Assembly (NCBI GenBank): GCA_049509395.1
Contig: JBEKZY010000057.1
Span: 1-20,247, forward strand
Direction of reading: 5' to 3'
Length of the DNA: 20,247 bases
From: JBEKIK01 sp049509395
GTDB lineage: Bacteria > Planctomycetota > Planctomycetia > Pirellulales > Thermoguttaceae
In this document: positions 1 to 8,136 of the stretch, one piece after another
Layout: each line of letters opens with the position of its first letter
Position numbering within the stretch: the stretch's first letter is position 1
The notes under the pieces: model-generated
Database searches by the model: none
The model's input: only the letters and a program-made list of their open reading frames with translations
Told to the model about the DNA's origin: nothing
Made by a program: the position numbers and the translations under genes

Positions 1-23
1 CTATGTTAAATTAATTGATAATT

Positions 24-719
24 CTATTCCACGATGGAGATTGAACTAGGATCTGATTTTAAAGATTTAAGAGTGTGCTCCTTTTCTTGAGCACGTTCGC
101 ATATTCGACGAAGATTTGCTACGTCATTTGCATCTAATGCAAACACCATACGCCGAGTTTCCGTGCCATCGTAATAATTTACAAGCAAATTATGTGATAT
201 AATAAATTCTGCAATTTTTTTGGCGGAAGGATTAAATACAGGCCGTAAATCTGTAATTATTCGTGCATCAGTCAAAACATTTTGATGTGATAAACGAAGT
301 TGCTCTGCCTTGCTGGCAATATAAAGTGGATGATCTGCATTTAAAGTGTCAAGAACTTTGGCAATAGTTGAACTAGCAGATTTCAAGGAAGGAAGATTAT
401 TTTTAATCCAATCTTGGGGTGCTTGTTGTTCTAGATTTGAGATAATAACATCGATCAATTTTTGAGAGTTTAATCCCAGCCTATTTTTTAAAAAGGTTAG
501 ATTCCAAATTGCTCTAAAAACTCGATGGACCTGATCAAGTGGAAGTTTTGTGTTTTTTGCAATGTCATGTTCTGCCTCGGAACTCCCGGCATCAACCTTA
601 ATCTGTGCGGCATGAGTAGCAATGCTTTCTAACATTCCGGATTGGCTTGCAAGATGGGCCAAGTCATCTCGTGCAAAATCCGAAAAATCGAGACTTGGAA
701 TTGATTCTATTTCTCCCAT
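24..719 (-). CDS. hypothetical protein, AT-rich gene
   Basis: 231-residue protein without a signal peptide or membrane segment, so probably cytosolic. I cannot name its family. The C-terminal third (about residues 150-215) has a recognisable pattern: DARIITDLRPVF, then a hydrophobic stretch ending NYYDG, then MVFALDANDVANLRRICERA followed by a charged helix. I recall similar patterns (D-x-RPVF ... ALD-x-x-D-x-x-x-L ... ERA-x-x-K) in uncharacterised bacterial proteins, but no function follows. The ATG start is supported by a clear Shine-Dalgarno, GAGGAG at 726-731, six to seven bases upstream; most neighbours lack one. The gene is visibly richer in A and T than the genes to its right, which suggests a different origin. 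It lies 169 bp downstream of the VWA gene on the same strand. Confidence 0.75.
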   Translation of the reverse strand: MGEIESIPSLDFSDFARDDLAHLASQSGMLESIATHAAQIKVDAGSSEAEHDIAKNTKLPLDQVHRVFRAIWNLTFLKNRLGLNSQKLIDVIISNLEQQAPQDWIKNNLPSLKSASSTIAKVLDTLNADHPLYIASKAEQLRLSHQNVLTDARIITDLRPVFNPSAKKIAEFIISHNLLVNYYDGTETRRMVFALDANDVANLRRICERAQEKEHTLKSLKSDPSSISIVE

Positions 720-888
720 TATTCTCTCCTCAACTTGTATTTTATCCTGTCCAAAAGTAAATCTCTAGTTACCAAAGTGTTGTCTTATTAGAAAATACTA
801 TATTTATGGGTGCTTATTTAGATTTGATGAAATGATATGCGGCGCAATGAGTTGCGTCAATATGACATTTTTACTGAATAACCAAAAA

Positions 889-3177
889 TCATACAAGTCC
901 CCATCTTTTGCGGAGATACCAGTCCAGGCTTAGCAGGCAGACGATCATTAGGAAGAAGGGCCAGGTGTCCCAGAAGGTTTTTTTGGTCTCTTGTTGGATT
1001 TCCAGGGCCGAGGTTTGTTGGGTGAGGCGGCGGATCAGATCGGGGAGTTGTTCGGGGGCCAGGGATTGGCCGCCGGTCATGGCGGCCAGGCTTTCCATGG
1101 TGGCGGAGTCGGCCGAGGCGTTGTCGAGCTCCAGGTCTTGCTGGAAGACGAGGAATCTGGCCCTGGCCGTGCCGAGTAAAAAGGGGACAGGCACCTCGCT
1201 GCGCTCGGAGCCAGTCCCCTTTTTAAAGGCTTTTACTTCGACGGCGTAATCGCCGGGGGTTTGGGTGTCGCGGAATGTGCCGGCAACCTGGCTGTCTTGA
1301 TGCGTGAGGGTCAAGGGGTGGCGGGAGCCGTCGGGCAGGACGATCTCGGCCTTGAATTCGGCGTCTTTGAGGGGCTCGCCCGTCGGGTCTTGCGCGCCGA
1401 CGGTGAACTCCACGCGTTGCGAAGGGGCAAGGCGGCGCTCGGCGAGTTTTACCCAAACGGCGCCTTCCTCGGCCTGGTCTTTTTTGGCCAGCCAAAGAAT
1501 GATTTGCCGCCAGAAGCGTTTATGGGCCGATTCGAAGCCGCGCATCCACCAGTGCCAGGTGGAATCGCCGGCAAAGGCCACCGCCCTGCCGTCGCCGTAT
1601 TGATGTGCGACCAACAAGGGCACGTTGGCCCCGGAATCGGCGAGAATCAGGGCCCCGGGGGCAAGGCCGCGGAACTTGTACGCGCCGTCCAAGGGCGGCA
1701 ATTGCGACCAGAGGGCTTCGCTGCGTGCGCGATCGGGGGCCAAACGCAGGGCAAAGTGCATCAATCCCAGGGCGGTGGGGCGCATGGGCAATGGGCCGGG
1801 CAATTGCAGATCGCCGCGGACCGGCTCATCGGGATTCTGCCGATCAAAGCGGTCCATGATCACGGGCAGGATATTATTAAGCGGCGTGTTGGCATATCCG
1901 CCGGCGCCGAAACTGTGGAACCCGCCGAGCATGATCAGTCCTGCGCCGCGCTCGACGGCCTGGGCCAGGGATTTCAGTTCATCGCCTTTAAAGGCCGAGG
2001 AATCGACGTCGCCGAGGATGAAAACTTCGTATTTGCCCGATTTGAGGCGTTCGGCCAGATCGACGGGCCGATTGGCCGGATCGCGGGGATCGATGCGGAT
2101 GAAATCGACGTTGATATCGGGCGAGGCGTCGAGCGCCCGGCGGATGAATTTTTGCTCCACGCGGAATCCGCCCTCGATGTAGAGCACGTTCAGCCCGCCG
2201 GCAAGCACGTTGACAAACGTGCTGAGTTGATTGTTGGTGGTGACCAGTTCGCCGGGCTGGTCCGGGACTTCGAGGGTAAGCTTGAATTCGCCGGGGATTT
2301 TCGGGACGTAATTGAATTGGACGGGCAAGAGTTGGCCGTCGGCGTCGGCCTTGACGGTTTGCTCGGCCACGACTTCCATCTTGCCAGGCGCGGTCTCGAA
2401 CAGCACGCGCACGGGGATATCGCGATTGACGTAACCGTCGATGCGGACCTGGCCGCTGATGGCCAGTTCGTTTTTTGCGAACACGGAGGGATTGACGACT
2501 AAATCCTTGACGGCCACGTCCTGGGCCTGTCCCAGTCCGCGGGATTGGCCGATGGGCACGGTGAAAAGCGGAAAGCCCAGGTGTTTAAGGCGCGTGGCTG
2601 CCGTTTGCGGGGCCAAATCGCGCGGCGCGTATGCACGCTGGGCACCGTCGCTTAACAGGATAACTCCCAACAACCTTTTGCCGGCCTCCTGGCGCAAGAC
2701 GTCGTCGAGGGTGGAGCCGATGGCGGTTTGGCTGCCTTCGGGCTCGTCGGGGAGTGTGATTTCGCCTTTTTCGACGGCAAGCGGATGGGCCTCGGCGTCG
2801 AAGGCATAGGCCTTTACCTCGAAATCGCGGGCCAGTTTGGCCAGCGCGGCTTGGGCATCGGCCAGGGCCTTGCACAAAACCTCCCAGCGGGTTTTGCCGG
2901 CCAGGGCGTCGGGGACCGACATGCTGCGGGATTGATCAGCCAAGATGACCAACGTGGCCGATTGTTTTTTCACTTCGGTGTAGATTAGAGTGGGGCGCAG
3001 CATGGCGAAGATCGCAAGAACGACTACGCCCAATCGCAGGGCGGTCAACGACAGGCGTCGCCCGCCGCCGAGGCGACCCTTTCCCGGTATCAACGCCAAC
3101 AATGCCAAGAGCGCAACCGCAACGGCGATTACGAGCAAGTAGCTGTCGGCGATGGGGTAAAGAGAAAGGCGGAACAT
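889..3177 (-). CDS. VWA domain / glutamine-amidotransferase-like membrane protein
   Basis: 762-residue inner-membrane protein of the BatA/BatB-related group found next to MoxR and DUF58 genes in Planctomycetota; the biochemical role of this group is unknown. Two TM helices (about 13-32 and 44-64) lead into a von Willebrand A domain (about 73-210) with an intact MIDAS start, DQSRSM at 81-86, and LLSDG at 174-178. A beta-rich region follows. Next comes a class-I-glutamine-amidotransferase-like region (about 328-560) with VLYIEGGFR and MLGGFHSFGAGGY; I see no clear catalytic Cys, so it is probably not an active amidotransferase. A C-terminal TM helix lies at about 738-754. Residues about 651-667 are encoded by an inserted palindrome (see the repeat at 1177-1225). 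ATG start; no Shine-Dalgarno is visible. The gene follows the BatA-type gene by 158 bp. Confidence 0.9.
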   Translation of the reverse strand: MFRLSLYPIADSYLLVIAVAVALLALLALIPGKGRLGGGRRLSLTALRLGVVVLAIFAMLRPTLIYTEVKKQSATLVILADQSRSMSVPDALAGKTRWEVLCKALADAQAALAKLARDFEVKAYAFDAEAHPLAVEKGEITLPDEPEGSQTAIGSTLDDVLRQEAGKRLLGVILLSDGAQRAYAPRDLAPQTAATRLKHLGFPLFTVPIGQSRGLGQAQDVAVKDLVVNPSVFAKNELAISGQVRIDGYVNRDIPVRVLFETAPGKMEVVAEQTVKADADGQLLPVQFNYVPKIPGEFKLTLEVPDQPGELVTTNNQLSTFVNVLAGGLNVLYIEGGFRVEQKFIRRALDASPDINVDFIRIDPRDPANRPVDLAERLKSGKYEVFILGDVDSSAFKGDELKSLAQAVERGAGLIMLGGFHSFGAGGYANTPLNNILPVIMDRFDRQNPDEPVRGDLQLPGPLPMRPTALGLMHFALRLAPDRARSEALWSQLPPLDGAYKFRGLAPGALILADSGANVPLLVAHQYGDGRAVAFAGDSTWHWWMRGFESAHKRFWRQIILWLAKKDQAEEGAVWVKLAERRLAPSQRVEFTVGAQDPTGEPLKDAEFKAEIVLPDGSRHPLTLTHQDSQVAGTFRDTQTPGDYAVEVKAFKKGTGSERSEVPVPFLLGTARARFLVFQQDLELDNASADSATMESLAAMTGGQSLAPEQLPDLIRRLTQQTSALEIQQETKKTFWDTWPFFLMIVCLLSLDWYLRKRWGLV
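1177..1225. repeat. palindromic element inserted in frame in the VWA/GATase-like gene
   Basis: Imperfect inverted repeat running from TAAAAAGGGGAC at 1177-1188 to GTCCCCTTTTTA at 1214-1225, with an inner part rich in CTCGCTGCGCTCGG. On the minus strand it is translated as KKGTGSERSEVPVPFL within the host protein, just before the segment LGTARARFLV. The core is open in all six frames; stops occur only at the outer TAA/TTA edges. The terminal AAAAAGGGGAC sequence is shared with the element at 17608-17686, so the two appear to belong to one family. Confidence 0.85.
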
Positions 3178-3186
3178 TTTTTGTTA

Positions 3187-3249
3187 AGGATGAGGGATGA
3201 GGGATGAAGGATGAATAAAATTGCTGAAGGCTGAATGATGAATGATGAC
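3187..3249. repeat. degenerate heptamer array (GGGATGA-type)
   Basis: Nine consecutive 7-base units: AGGATGA, GGGATGA, GGGATGA, AGGATGA, ATAAAAT, TGCTGAA, GGCTGAA, TGATGAA, TGATGAC. It fills much of the gap between the BatA-type gene and the VWA/GATase-like gene. Confidence 0.8.
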
Positions 3250-3258
3250 TAAACCTAC

Positions 3259-3279
3259 AAAACCGCTTGCGGCTTCGCG
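3259..3279 (-). repeat. copy of the CGCGAAACCGCAAGCGGTTT repeat family
   Basis: Read on the minus strand this is CGCGAAGCCGCAAGCGGTTT followed by T. It is a one-mismatch relative of the copies at 6432-6454 and 11983-12026. The core, ACCGCAAGCGGT in the perfect copies, can form a short stem. Confidence 0.7.
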
Positions 3280-3335
3280 CTGTCCGCCAACCGTTAAATA
3301 TATGCACATATGATTTGTTGCGACCTTTTCCATAA

Positions 3336-5480
3336 TTATCTTTCCGGGCTGCGATAGAAGCGGTTTGCAAGCAGGGATTCCAAGGCCAAAAACACGACGA
3401 CGGCGAAGATCAGGGGCGGGAATAGTTCGCGGCCTACGCGGCCCATGCTGATGTCGCGGTCGATTTGCTGTTTGGTTTGGGCGATGCGGATTTTATGGGG
3501 GGCGAAAATTTGGGCAAGCTCTTTTTTGTCGAGCCGCTGGAGTTGGGTTTGTTCGGGGGCCAGATTGACGCTCAAGGGGCGGTCGAAGCCCGCTTCGCGC
3601 CCGCCCGATTGCACGCGGTAATTGCCGGGCTGCTCGGTTGCCGTGATCACCAGGCGATGGTGCTGAGGGTCGGCCGAAAGGGGAACGCTCACGTCGCCCG
3701 GGCCGGTCAGCAGGTAGTTGGCGCGTTGGGTTTCGGGATCGAGTTGCAGCACGGCCGTTTGTCCGGCGAAGTAGTTTAACTGCTCGTTGCCGCTGCCCAC
3801 CAGGTATGACGCCATCTGGTTGACAAGAATAAAAAACGGCCAGGCTTCGTCGCTTACGAGCAGCAGATTCCAGGGATTCTGATTGGCGCGATCGGAAACC
3901 GGCGTGGTAATCGTAAGTGCGCGTCCGGATCCCACGGGACGTTCGAGCACGGCGGGGCGGCCGTCGGAAAAGGGCAGGACCACGCCCACGCCCGGATGCG
4001 GCTTATCCAATTCCCAATAGCGAAAGACCGGGGAGCGGTCCCAGGGGACTGAACCGCTTTGTGCGCGGAATGGGGTGAAGATGGGGTGCTGCAAATCGCG
4101 GGGCGCGAGATGCAAGTCGCCTTCAGGGCGTCGGGCTTGTCGCAATAAATTACCGGGCAATAGTTCCTGGGCCTGCGTGGTGTTGAATGAATCCATGGGC
4201 TGGGCGTTGCGGCCTAGAAAAATTGCCACGCCGTGACCGTCGGCGGCGTAGTCGGAGAGTTTTTGCCATAGGGCTGGCTCCAGGGGCGTGGGATCGAGCA
4301 GGAAAACGGCGGCGTAATCAGAGAGGTTTTTCTTGGATAGATTTTCCAGATCCGCGATCTCGCAGTCGAAGCGGGCCTGCCCGCGCTTGCGAGACACGGC
4401 CGGGGCCAGGGCCTCGGTAAGAAAGAGCGACTTACTGTCGGCCGGTTTTGGGGCGGCGATCAGTATGTGCCAGGGCGGTTTCACCTCGACGGAGAAGAAT
4501 CGCTTGTCGTCGGCGGCCAGGGCGTCCTGCCCGACGATCTGCAAATAGCCTTGATGGGCGCCCAGTCCAAGCGAGGCCAGGCTAAATTCGATTTGCTGGG
4601 CTTCGCCCGGGACGACAGTGACGCTTTCGGCACTGCGTTTTTGCGGCTTGCCGTCGTCGTCGATAAGGTACAATTCCACGGTGCGCTGGTCCGAAGCGCC
4701 CAGGCAGGACAGTTCGGTTTGGATGGTTAGTGGGCTGCGATTGGAGAGCACCTCGGCCGAAAGGCGCGGTTCGCCAAGGGAATAATCGACGGGATCGGGC
4801 ACGCCCACGTCGATGACATAGATTCCCACGCCGGGGAGTTTTTTCAGGCTTTCCTGCAACTGCGAGGCCATGGCCGCCGGCCAGGCGGCGCGGGAAAAGT
4901 CGGTGAATACATATATTTCTTTTCGTGCCAGGGAGGATTCTTTCAGCAGGCGGATAGACTCGTCAACTGCATAGGTCAGCGATTGGGAGTTGGGCACGGT
5001 TTCCAGGCGTTCGATGCCGTGCCGGGCCGCGGAGCGGTCGGCCTGGAACGAGCCTGCGCCTTGGCGGGTGTCGAGCACGGCGATTTCGCTTTCCTGCGGC
5101 AGTTGGGCCAAAAGCCAGAGGCCCATTTCCTTTGCGGTCTTAAGCCGGGTTTGGTTTTCGCGTAGATATTCCATGCGCGGAGCGGCATCGAAGACCAATG
5201 CCGCGGCGACCGGGGCCTCCTGGCTGCCCAATGCCCCGCCGAATTGCACGCTGGGCCGAGCCAGGGCAAATGCCAAAAATGCGATTATTCCCGCACGCAG
5301 CAATAGCAGCAATATGTGCCGCAGATTTAACTTTCGCTGGTTGGTGTCGTGCTTTTGTTGCACGAAGCGCAAGGCCGGGAATTCGAACAACGTCGGCTTG
5401 CGGCGCATTATCAGATGCAAGATGATCGGCACGGCGATCAATGCGGTTCCGGCAAGCAGTGAGGCGTTGAGAAAGGTCAT
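3336..5480 (-). CDS. BatA-type membrane protein with degenerate VWA domain
   Basis: 714-residue membrane protein with the typical BatA N-terminus: a hydrophobic segment at about 5-25 followed by MRRKPTLFEFPALRFV, then a second TM helix at about 54-76 ending ARPSV. A VWA-like fold follows (about 91-230) with VFTDFSRA near 191-198. The MIDAS position reads DAAPR at 98-102, so both serines of the usual D-x-S-x-S are missing and metal binding is probably lost. The rest is a beta-rich periplasmic region with a GATase-like part (about 370-590) and a C-terminal TM helix at about 690-705. Proteins of this type accompany MoxR and DUF58 in the so-called aerotolerance loci; their biochemistry is unsettled. 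ATG start with no visible Shine-Dalgarno. It is upstream of, and probably co-transcribed with, the VWA/GATase-like gene. Confidence 0.88.
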   Translation of the reverse strand: MTFLNASLLAGTALIAVPIILHLIMRRKPTLFEFPALRFVQQKHDTNQRKLNLRHILLLLLRAGIIAFLAFALARPSVQFGGALGSQEAPVAAALVFDAAPRMEYLRENQTRLKTAKEMGLWLLAQLPQESEIAVLDTRQGAGSFQADRSAARHGIERLETVPNSQSLTYAVDESIRLLKESSLARKEIYVFTDFSRAAWPAAMASQLQESLKKLPGVGIYVIDVGVPDPVDYSLGEPRLSAEVLSNRSPLTIQTELSCLGASDQRTVELYLIDDDGKPQKRSAESVTVVPGEAQQIEFSLASLGLGAHQGYLQIVGQDALAADDKRFFSVEVKPPWHILIAAPKPADSKSLFLTEALAPAVSRKRGQARFDCEIADLENLSKKNLSDYAAVFLLDPTPLEPALWQKLSDYAADGHGVAIFLGRNAQPMDSFNTTQAQELLPGNLLRQARRPEGDLHLAPRDLQHPIFTPFRAQSGSVPWDRSPVFRYWELDKPHPGVGVVLPFSDGRPAVLERPVGSGRALTITTPVSDRANQNPWNLLLVSDEAWPFFILVNQMASYLVGSGNEQLNYFAGQTAVLQLDPETQRANYLLTGPGDVSVPLSADPQHHRLVITATEQPGNYRVQSGGREAGFDRPLSVNLAPEQTQLQRLDKKELAQIFAPHKIRIAQTKQQIDRDISMGRVGRELFPPLIFAVVVFLALESLLANRFYRSPER

Positions 5481-5490
5481 TGTTAAAGTA

Positions 5491-5518
5491 GGCAGTGGGC
5501 AGTGAACAGTGGACAGTG
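5491..5518. repeat. heptamer array (RRCAGTG-type)
   Basis: Four 7-base units: GGCAGTG, GGCAGTG, AACAGTG, GACAGTG. It starts 10 bp upstream of the BatA-type start codon, where a ribosome binding site would normally lie. Confidence 0.8.
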
Positions 5519-5553
5519 CGGAGCCGCAAGTGGTGGTATTTGACTCACAATAC

Positions 5554-6384
5554 TTAATCCTGTATGAAACCCGAGTGATTTTGTGATTTCTTGATTTGGC
5601 GCATTAAATGTAATAATTTCTTCACGTAACGAATCAGCAATATAATAGAGACGCTTCCAGTTCCAGACAAAAGAACAAACATGATTAATGGATACAAATC
5701 CATGGCAACAAACTTGCCGTTTATCCAAGAGCACACAGTCACACAAAAATGGAAATCGAACATTAGACTGAAAAAGGCCACGAGACTCCACACCATGATT
5801 TTTCCTATATAGTGATTCTTGAGGTTATTAATGGTGAAGTCGGGACGTGTGGCACATGCAGAAAGGTGTTCATTTCCATAAATGTCAACATATATTGCAT
5901 TATTGCAGGACTTAAGAAGCAAAGAAACGCAATCAGCCAATGAGTTTGGCTGAAGATATATATCCAATTCCTTACTCATACACTCAATTTCAACGTATAT
6001 CGCTTTCTTGAGCTTGTTTTTTCGGATGCTTATCATCTCGATAAGGTCATACGGGAATCGGCAACAGGCAAGTCCGCGGCCAATCTGTAAATAGTCTGGA
6101 TGAAATTGAATATAAAAACATAACCGACTAAGAAACCCTTTCCAAACGATTCGTATAAAAAATATTCCTACAAAAAGAGCAAATAAGCAGGCGGGCCAAA
6201 CAATATTGAAAAGCAACCATATTATAAAACCTGCTGCAATTCCAAAAAAAATTGCTATTGGGATAAAACACAGAAATTCAATGCAAGCAAAAATTTTTTC
6301 CTCTATTCGAATGCTCCGTGGGGTTTCAAAGCATCCTCCAGGAAAACAATTATTCTGATCAATTGTTGGAATATCTGTGGCCAT
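5554..6384 (-). CDS. orphan polytopic membrane protein, AT-rich
   Basis: 276-residue protein I do not recognise. A long hydrophobic block at about 32-85 probably holds two TM helices. A soluble stretch (about 90-190) includes YLQIGRGLACCRFPYDLIEM and ends before a second pair of helices at about 193-215 and 228-253; the C-terminus is basic. The two-TM, soluble, two-TM layout with a FPYDLIEM-like phrase resembles bacterial PH-like membrane proteins, but this is a weak guess. Nine or more cysteines are scattered through it. The gene is visibly AT-rich compared with its GC-rich neighbours, lies between DUF58 and the BatA-type gene where such loci are normally contiguous, and is preceded by a terminator, so it looks like an insertion. 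The ATG has only a poor AGAG-like binding site upstream. Confidence 0.75.
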   Translation of the reverse strand: MATDIPTIDQNNCFPGGCFETPRSIRIEEKIFACIEFLCFIPIAIFFGIAAGFIIWLLFNIVWPACLFALFVGIFFIRIVWKGFLSRLCFYIQFHPDYLQIGRGLACCRFPYDLIEMISIRKNKLKKAIYVEIECMSKELDIYLQPNSLADCVSLLLKSCNNAIYVDIYGNEHLSACATRPDFTINNLKNHYIGKIMVWSLVAFFSLMFDFHFCVTVCSWINGKFVAMDLYPLIMFVLLSGTGSVSIILLIRYVKKLLHLMRQIKKSQNHSGFIQD

Positions 6385-6431
6385 TTGTCGCAGAACTGTA
6401 ATTTCTCTTCGAAATCAGCGATTAAAAGTCA

Positions 6432-6454
6432 TCGCGAAACCGCAAGCGGGTTTT
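6432..6454 (+). repeat. copy of the CGCGAAACCGCAAGCGGTTT repeat family
   Basis: TCGCGAAACCGCAAGCGGG followed by TTTT. It is close to the copies at 11983-12026 and to the inverted copy at 3259-3279. It lies upstream of the AT-rich membrane gene. Confidence 0.75.
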
Positions 6455-6491
6455 AGTGGTTTATTCATGGTTCAATATTTTTTTTATTCCT

Positions 6492-6517
6492 AAAAAACTG
6501 GGCAATAAATTGCCCAG
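6492..6517 (-). terminator. intrinsic terminator downstream of DUF58
   Basis: On the minus strand a perfect 8-bp stem, CTGGGCAA / TTGCCCAG with a 4-base loop (6498-6517), is followed directly by six T residues (6492-6497). It sits 36 bp past the DUF58 stop codon. It should end transcription coming from MoxR/DUF58 before the AT-rich membrane gene and the BatA-type gene. Confidence 0.85.
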
Positions 6518-6559
6518 CCCTCATCCCTCATCTCTCATCCTTTATCCTTTACTCTATCC
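6518..6559. repeat. heptamer array (CCCTCAT-type)
   Basis: Six 7-base units: CCCTCAT, CCCTCAT, CTCTCAT, CCTTTAT, CCTTTAC, TCTATCC. The last unit overlaps the stop codon of the DUF58 gene (6554-6556), and the array abuts the terminator stem. Confidence 0.8.
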
Positions 6560-7450
6560 TCTCGCCGATCTATTCGCCAAATACTCGGTCAGCGCCCGGT
6601 CGAACTGCATGCTGGTGTCCAGCGGCACGTAATCCACGCCGGCTTGGAAACATTCGCGGCGGTAGGTGTCGCGGAAGGAGTCCAATTCGGCGAGGTAATC
6701 GGAACGGAAACCATCGGCGTCGAGCGACAGGCGGTTGTGATTCTCGGGGTCTTCCAACTCGACCATGCCATCGAAGGGAAAATTCACCTCGGCCTCGTCG
6801 AGGATGTGGAAGAGGATCACGTCATGCCCGCCGTGGCGCAGGCGGTAGAGCGATTCCATGACCGGGGCGGGATCGGCCAGGAGGTCGGAAAAAATCATAA
6901 CCAGGCTGGCGTGGCGGAGCATGGCGGCCACCTGGACCAGGCTGTGGGCGATGTCGGTTTCGCCTTCGGGTCGGAGGTTGGCCAAAAGCGAGAGCACGTC
7001 GCCCAGGTGGGTGCGCCGGGCCTTGGGACGCAGGCTGTGGCAGATTTTCTGGTCGAACGTCAACAAGCCCACCGGGTCCTGCTGGTGGATCATCAGATAG
7101 CACAAGGCGGCGGCCAGACAAATCGCGTAATCGAACTTGGTCAGCTCCTGGCGATAGGTGTAACCCATCGAGCGGCTGAGGTCCATGACCAGGTAACCGG
7201 TGATATTGGTCTCGGCCTCGAACTTTTTCACGTAATACTTGTCGGTCTTGGCGTAGACTAGCCAGTCGATGTCCTTGGGATCGTCGCCGGGCGTGTACTT
7301 GCGATGTTCGGAGAACTCGACCGAAAACCCGTGAAACGGGCTGGCGTGAAGACCCTGCAAAAATCCCTTAACGATGAACTGTGCGCGGAGGTCCAGCCGC
7401 TTGATCTGGTTGATCACCTCGGGCTTCAGATATTTTTCAGCAGTTGACAT
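6554..7450 (-). CDS. DUF58 / VWA-like protein of the MoxR locus
   Basis: 298-residue soluble protein. The DUF58 signature FSEHRKYTPGDDPKDIDW lies at about 46-63. The following VWA-like part has an intact MIDAS start, MDLSRSM, with D90, S92 and S94. DUF58 proteins are encoded next to MoxR AAA+ ATPases and are thought to work with them in maturation or chaperoning of envelope or metal-dependent complexes; the substrate here is unknown. The length is ordinary for the short cytosolic DUF58 form without N-terminal TM helices. ATG start at 7450; upstream bases show no convincing Shine-Dalgarno. Only 26 bp separate it from the retropepsin-like gene, so it is probably read through from that cassette and ends at the terminator at 6492-6517. 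Confidence 0.92.
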   Translation of the reverse strand: MSTAEKYLKPEVINQIKRLDLRAQFIVKGFLQGLHASPFHGFSVEFSEHRKYTPGDDPKDIDWLVYAKTDKYYVKKFEAETNITGYLVMDLSRSMGYTYRQELTKFDYAICLAAALCYLMIHQQDPVGLLTFDQKICHSLRPKARRTHLGDVLSLLANLRPEGETDIAHSLVQVAAMLRHASLVMIFSDLLADPAPVMESLYRLRHGGHDVILFHILDEAEVNFPFDGMVELEDPENHNRLSLDADGFRSDYLAELDSFRDTYRRECFQAGVDYVPLDTSMQFDRALTEYLANRSARG

Positions 7451-7476
7451 GGGGGAGCGACGACGGGGTTGGATTC

Positions 7477-7866
7477 TTACTTTTCAGCGGTTTCTTCTCG
7501 CCAGCACAGGCGCGGCCCATCTAGCACAAGCGATAGGTTGTTAAGCACATTTCTACCAAGAATCCCGCACTCGCCATGGATGAGTGGAAAATGTCCGTGG
7601 AAGTTCCGGCCAAGGAAAACCAATTCCGCCTCCACTACTTTCACCGCGATCGTGCCGCCATCAAAACCTTGCAAATGAAGGCCGACTTCGGTTGCGCCTT
7701 CCAATTCGAGATTTTCAGCACATGCTTTTGGAATCAAGGTGACATCCGCACCGGAGTCAATCAACATGGCAACGTCGGAGCGACTGTGGGAGCGGTCAAG
7801 CGTGCGTATGGTTACTATTGCCACGGGCGCCGGCGGGTCAAATTGCTTTCCATCATAATCAGCCAT
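7477..7866 (-). CDS. retropepsin-like aspartic protease
   Basis: 129-residue single-domain protein of the retroviral-type (clan AA) aspartic protease group. The active-site motif MLIDSGADVTLIP is at about 34-46 (D37-S-G39). A hydrophobic strand pattern follows, then GILGRNVLNNLSLVLDG at about 101-117, which corresponds to the conserved ILGRD/N-(hydrophobic) segment near the end of the fold. Such enzymes act as dimers, each subunit giving one Asp; the cellular substrate is unknown. The start ATG is backed by a strong Shine-Dalgarno (AAGGAGGA, 7872-7879) within the upstream gene, and the first 8 bases (ATGGCTGA) overlap that gene's stop, indicating translational coupling. No signal peptide is seen, so it is probably cytosolic. 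Confidence 0.85.
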   Translation of the reverse strand: MADYDGKQFDPPAPVAIVTIRTLDRSHSRSDVAMLIDSGADVTLIPKACAENLELEGATEVGLHLQGFDGGTIAVKVVEAELVFLGRNFHGHFPLIHGECGILGRNVLNNLSLVLDGPRLCWREETAEK

Positions 7867-8068
7867 CCGCTTCCTCCTTCCTGACTTCCAGCTTGAAGAA
7901 AGACGCCTGCGACGGATCGGCTAAGCGCGGACTTCGGATGTGTACCGTCCGTGGTAATTCCATCCCAGGAACAATGACGTAAACCTTTGACTTTTCAGGA
8001 AGCATCGCGTCGGCGGGCAGGTGGATGCAGCCGTTCTCCACGACGCCTTCATAAGTTATGACTTTCAT
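7859..8068 (-). CDS. AF2212/DUF104-like small protein (putative antitoxin family)
   Basis: 69-residue protein. The first half, beginning MKVITYEGVVENGCIHLP and continuing with a PE-x-SKVYVIVPG segment, matches the beta-rich DUF104/AF2212-like pattern (short AbrB-like strands with a 'V-x-x-G-x-I-x-LP' core). Family members are often called antitoxins because archaeal relatives pair with PIN-domain toxins; activity as an antitoxin here is unproven. The ATG start has a good Shine-Dalgarno (GAGGA at 8075-8079, six bases away). It is the first gene of a tightly overlapped pair with the retropepsin-like gene. No toxin-like nuclease is encoded nearby, so the protease takes the position a toxin would normally hold. 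Confidence 0.75.
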   Translation of the reverse strand: MKVITYEGVVENGCIHLPADAMLPEKSKVYVIVPGMELPRTVHIRSPRLADPSQASFFKLEVRKEEADG

Positions 8069-8136
8069 AATTAGTCCTCATTCTTCATGATCGTGACAGG
8101 ATGGTCATGAAACGCCTGGATATCATTATATAATTA

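Noticed and set aside
1261..2502. 413-codon open frame on the plus strand opposite the VWA/GATase-like gene
   Set aside because: It is antisense to a gene with clear domains; its translation is rich in Gly/Asp/Gln without any family motif, a usual shadow in GC-rich DNA.
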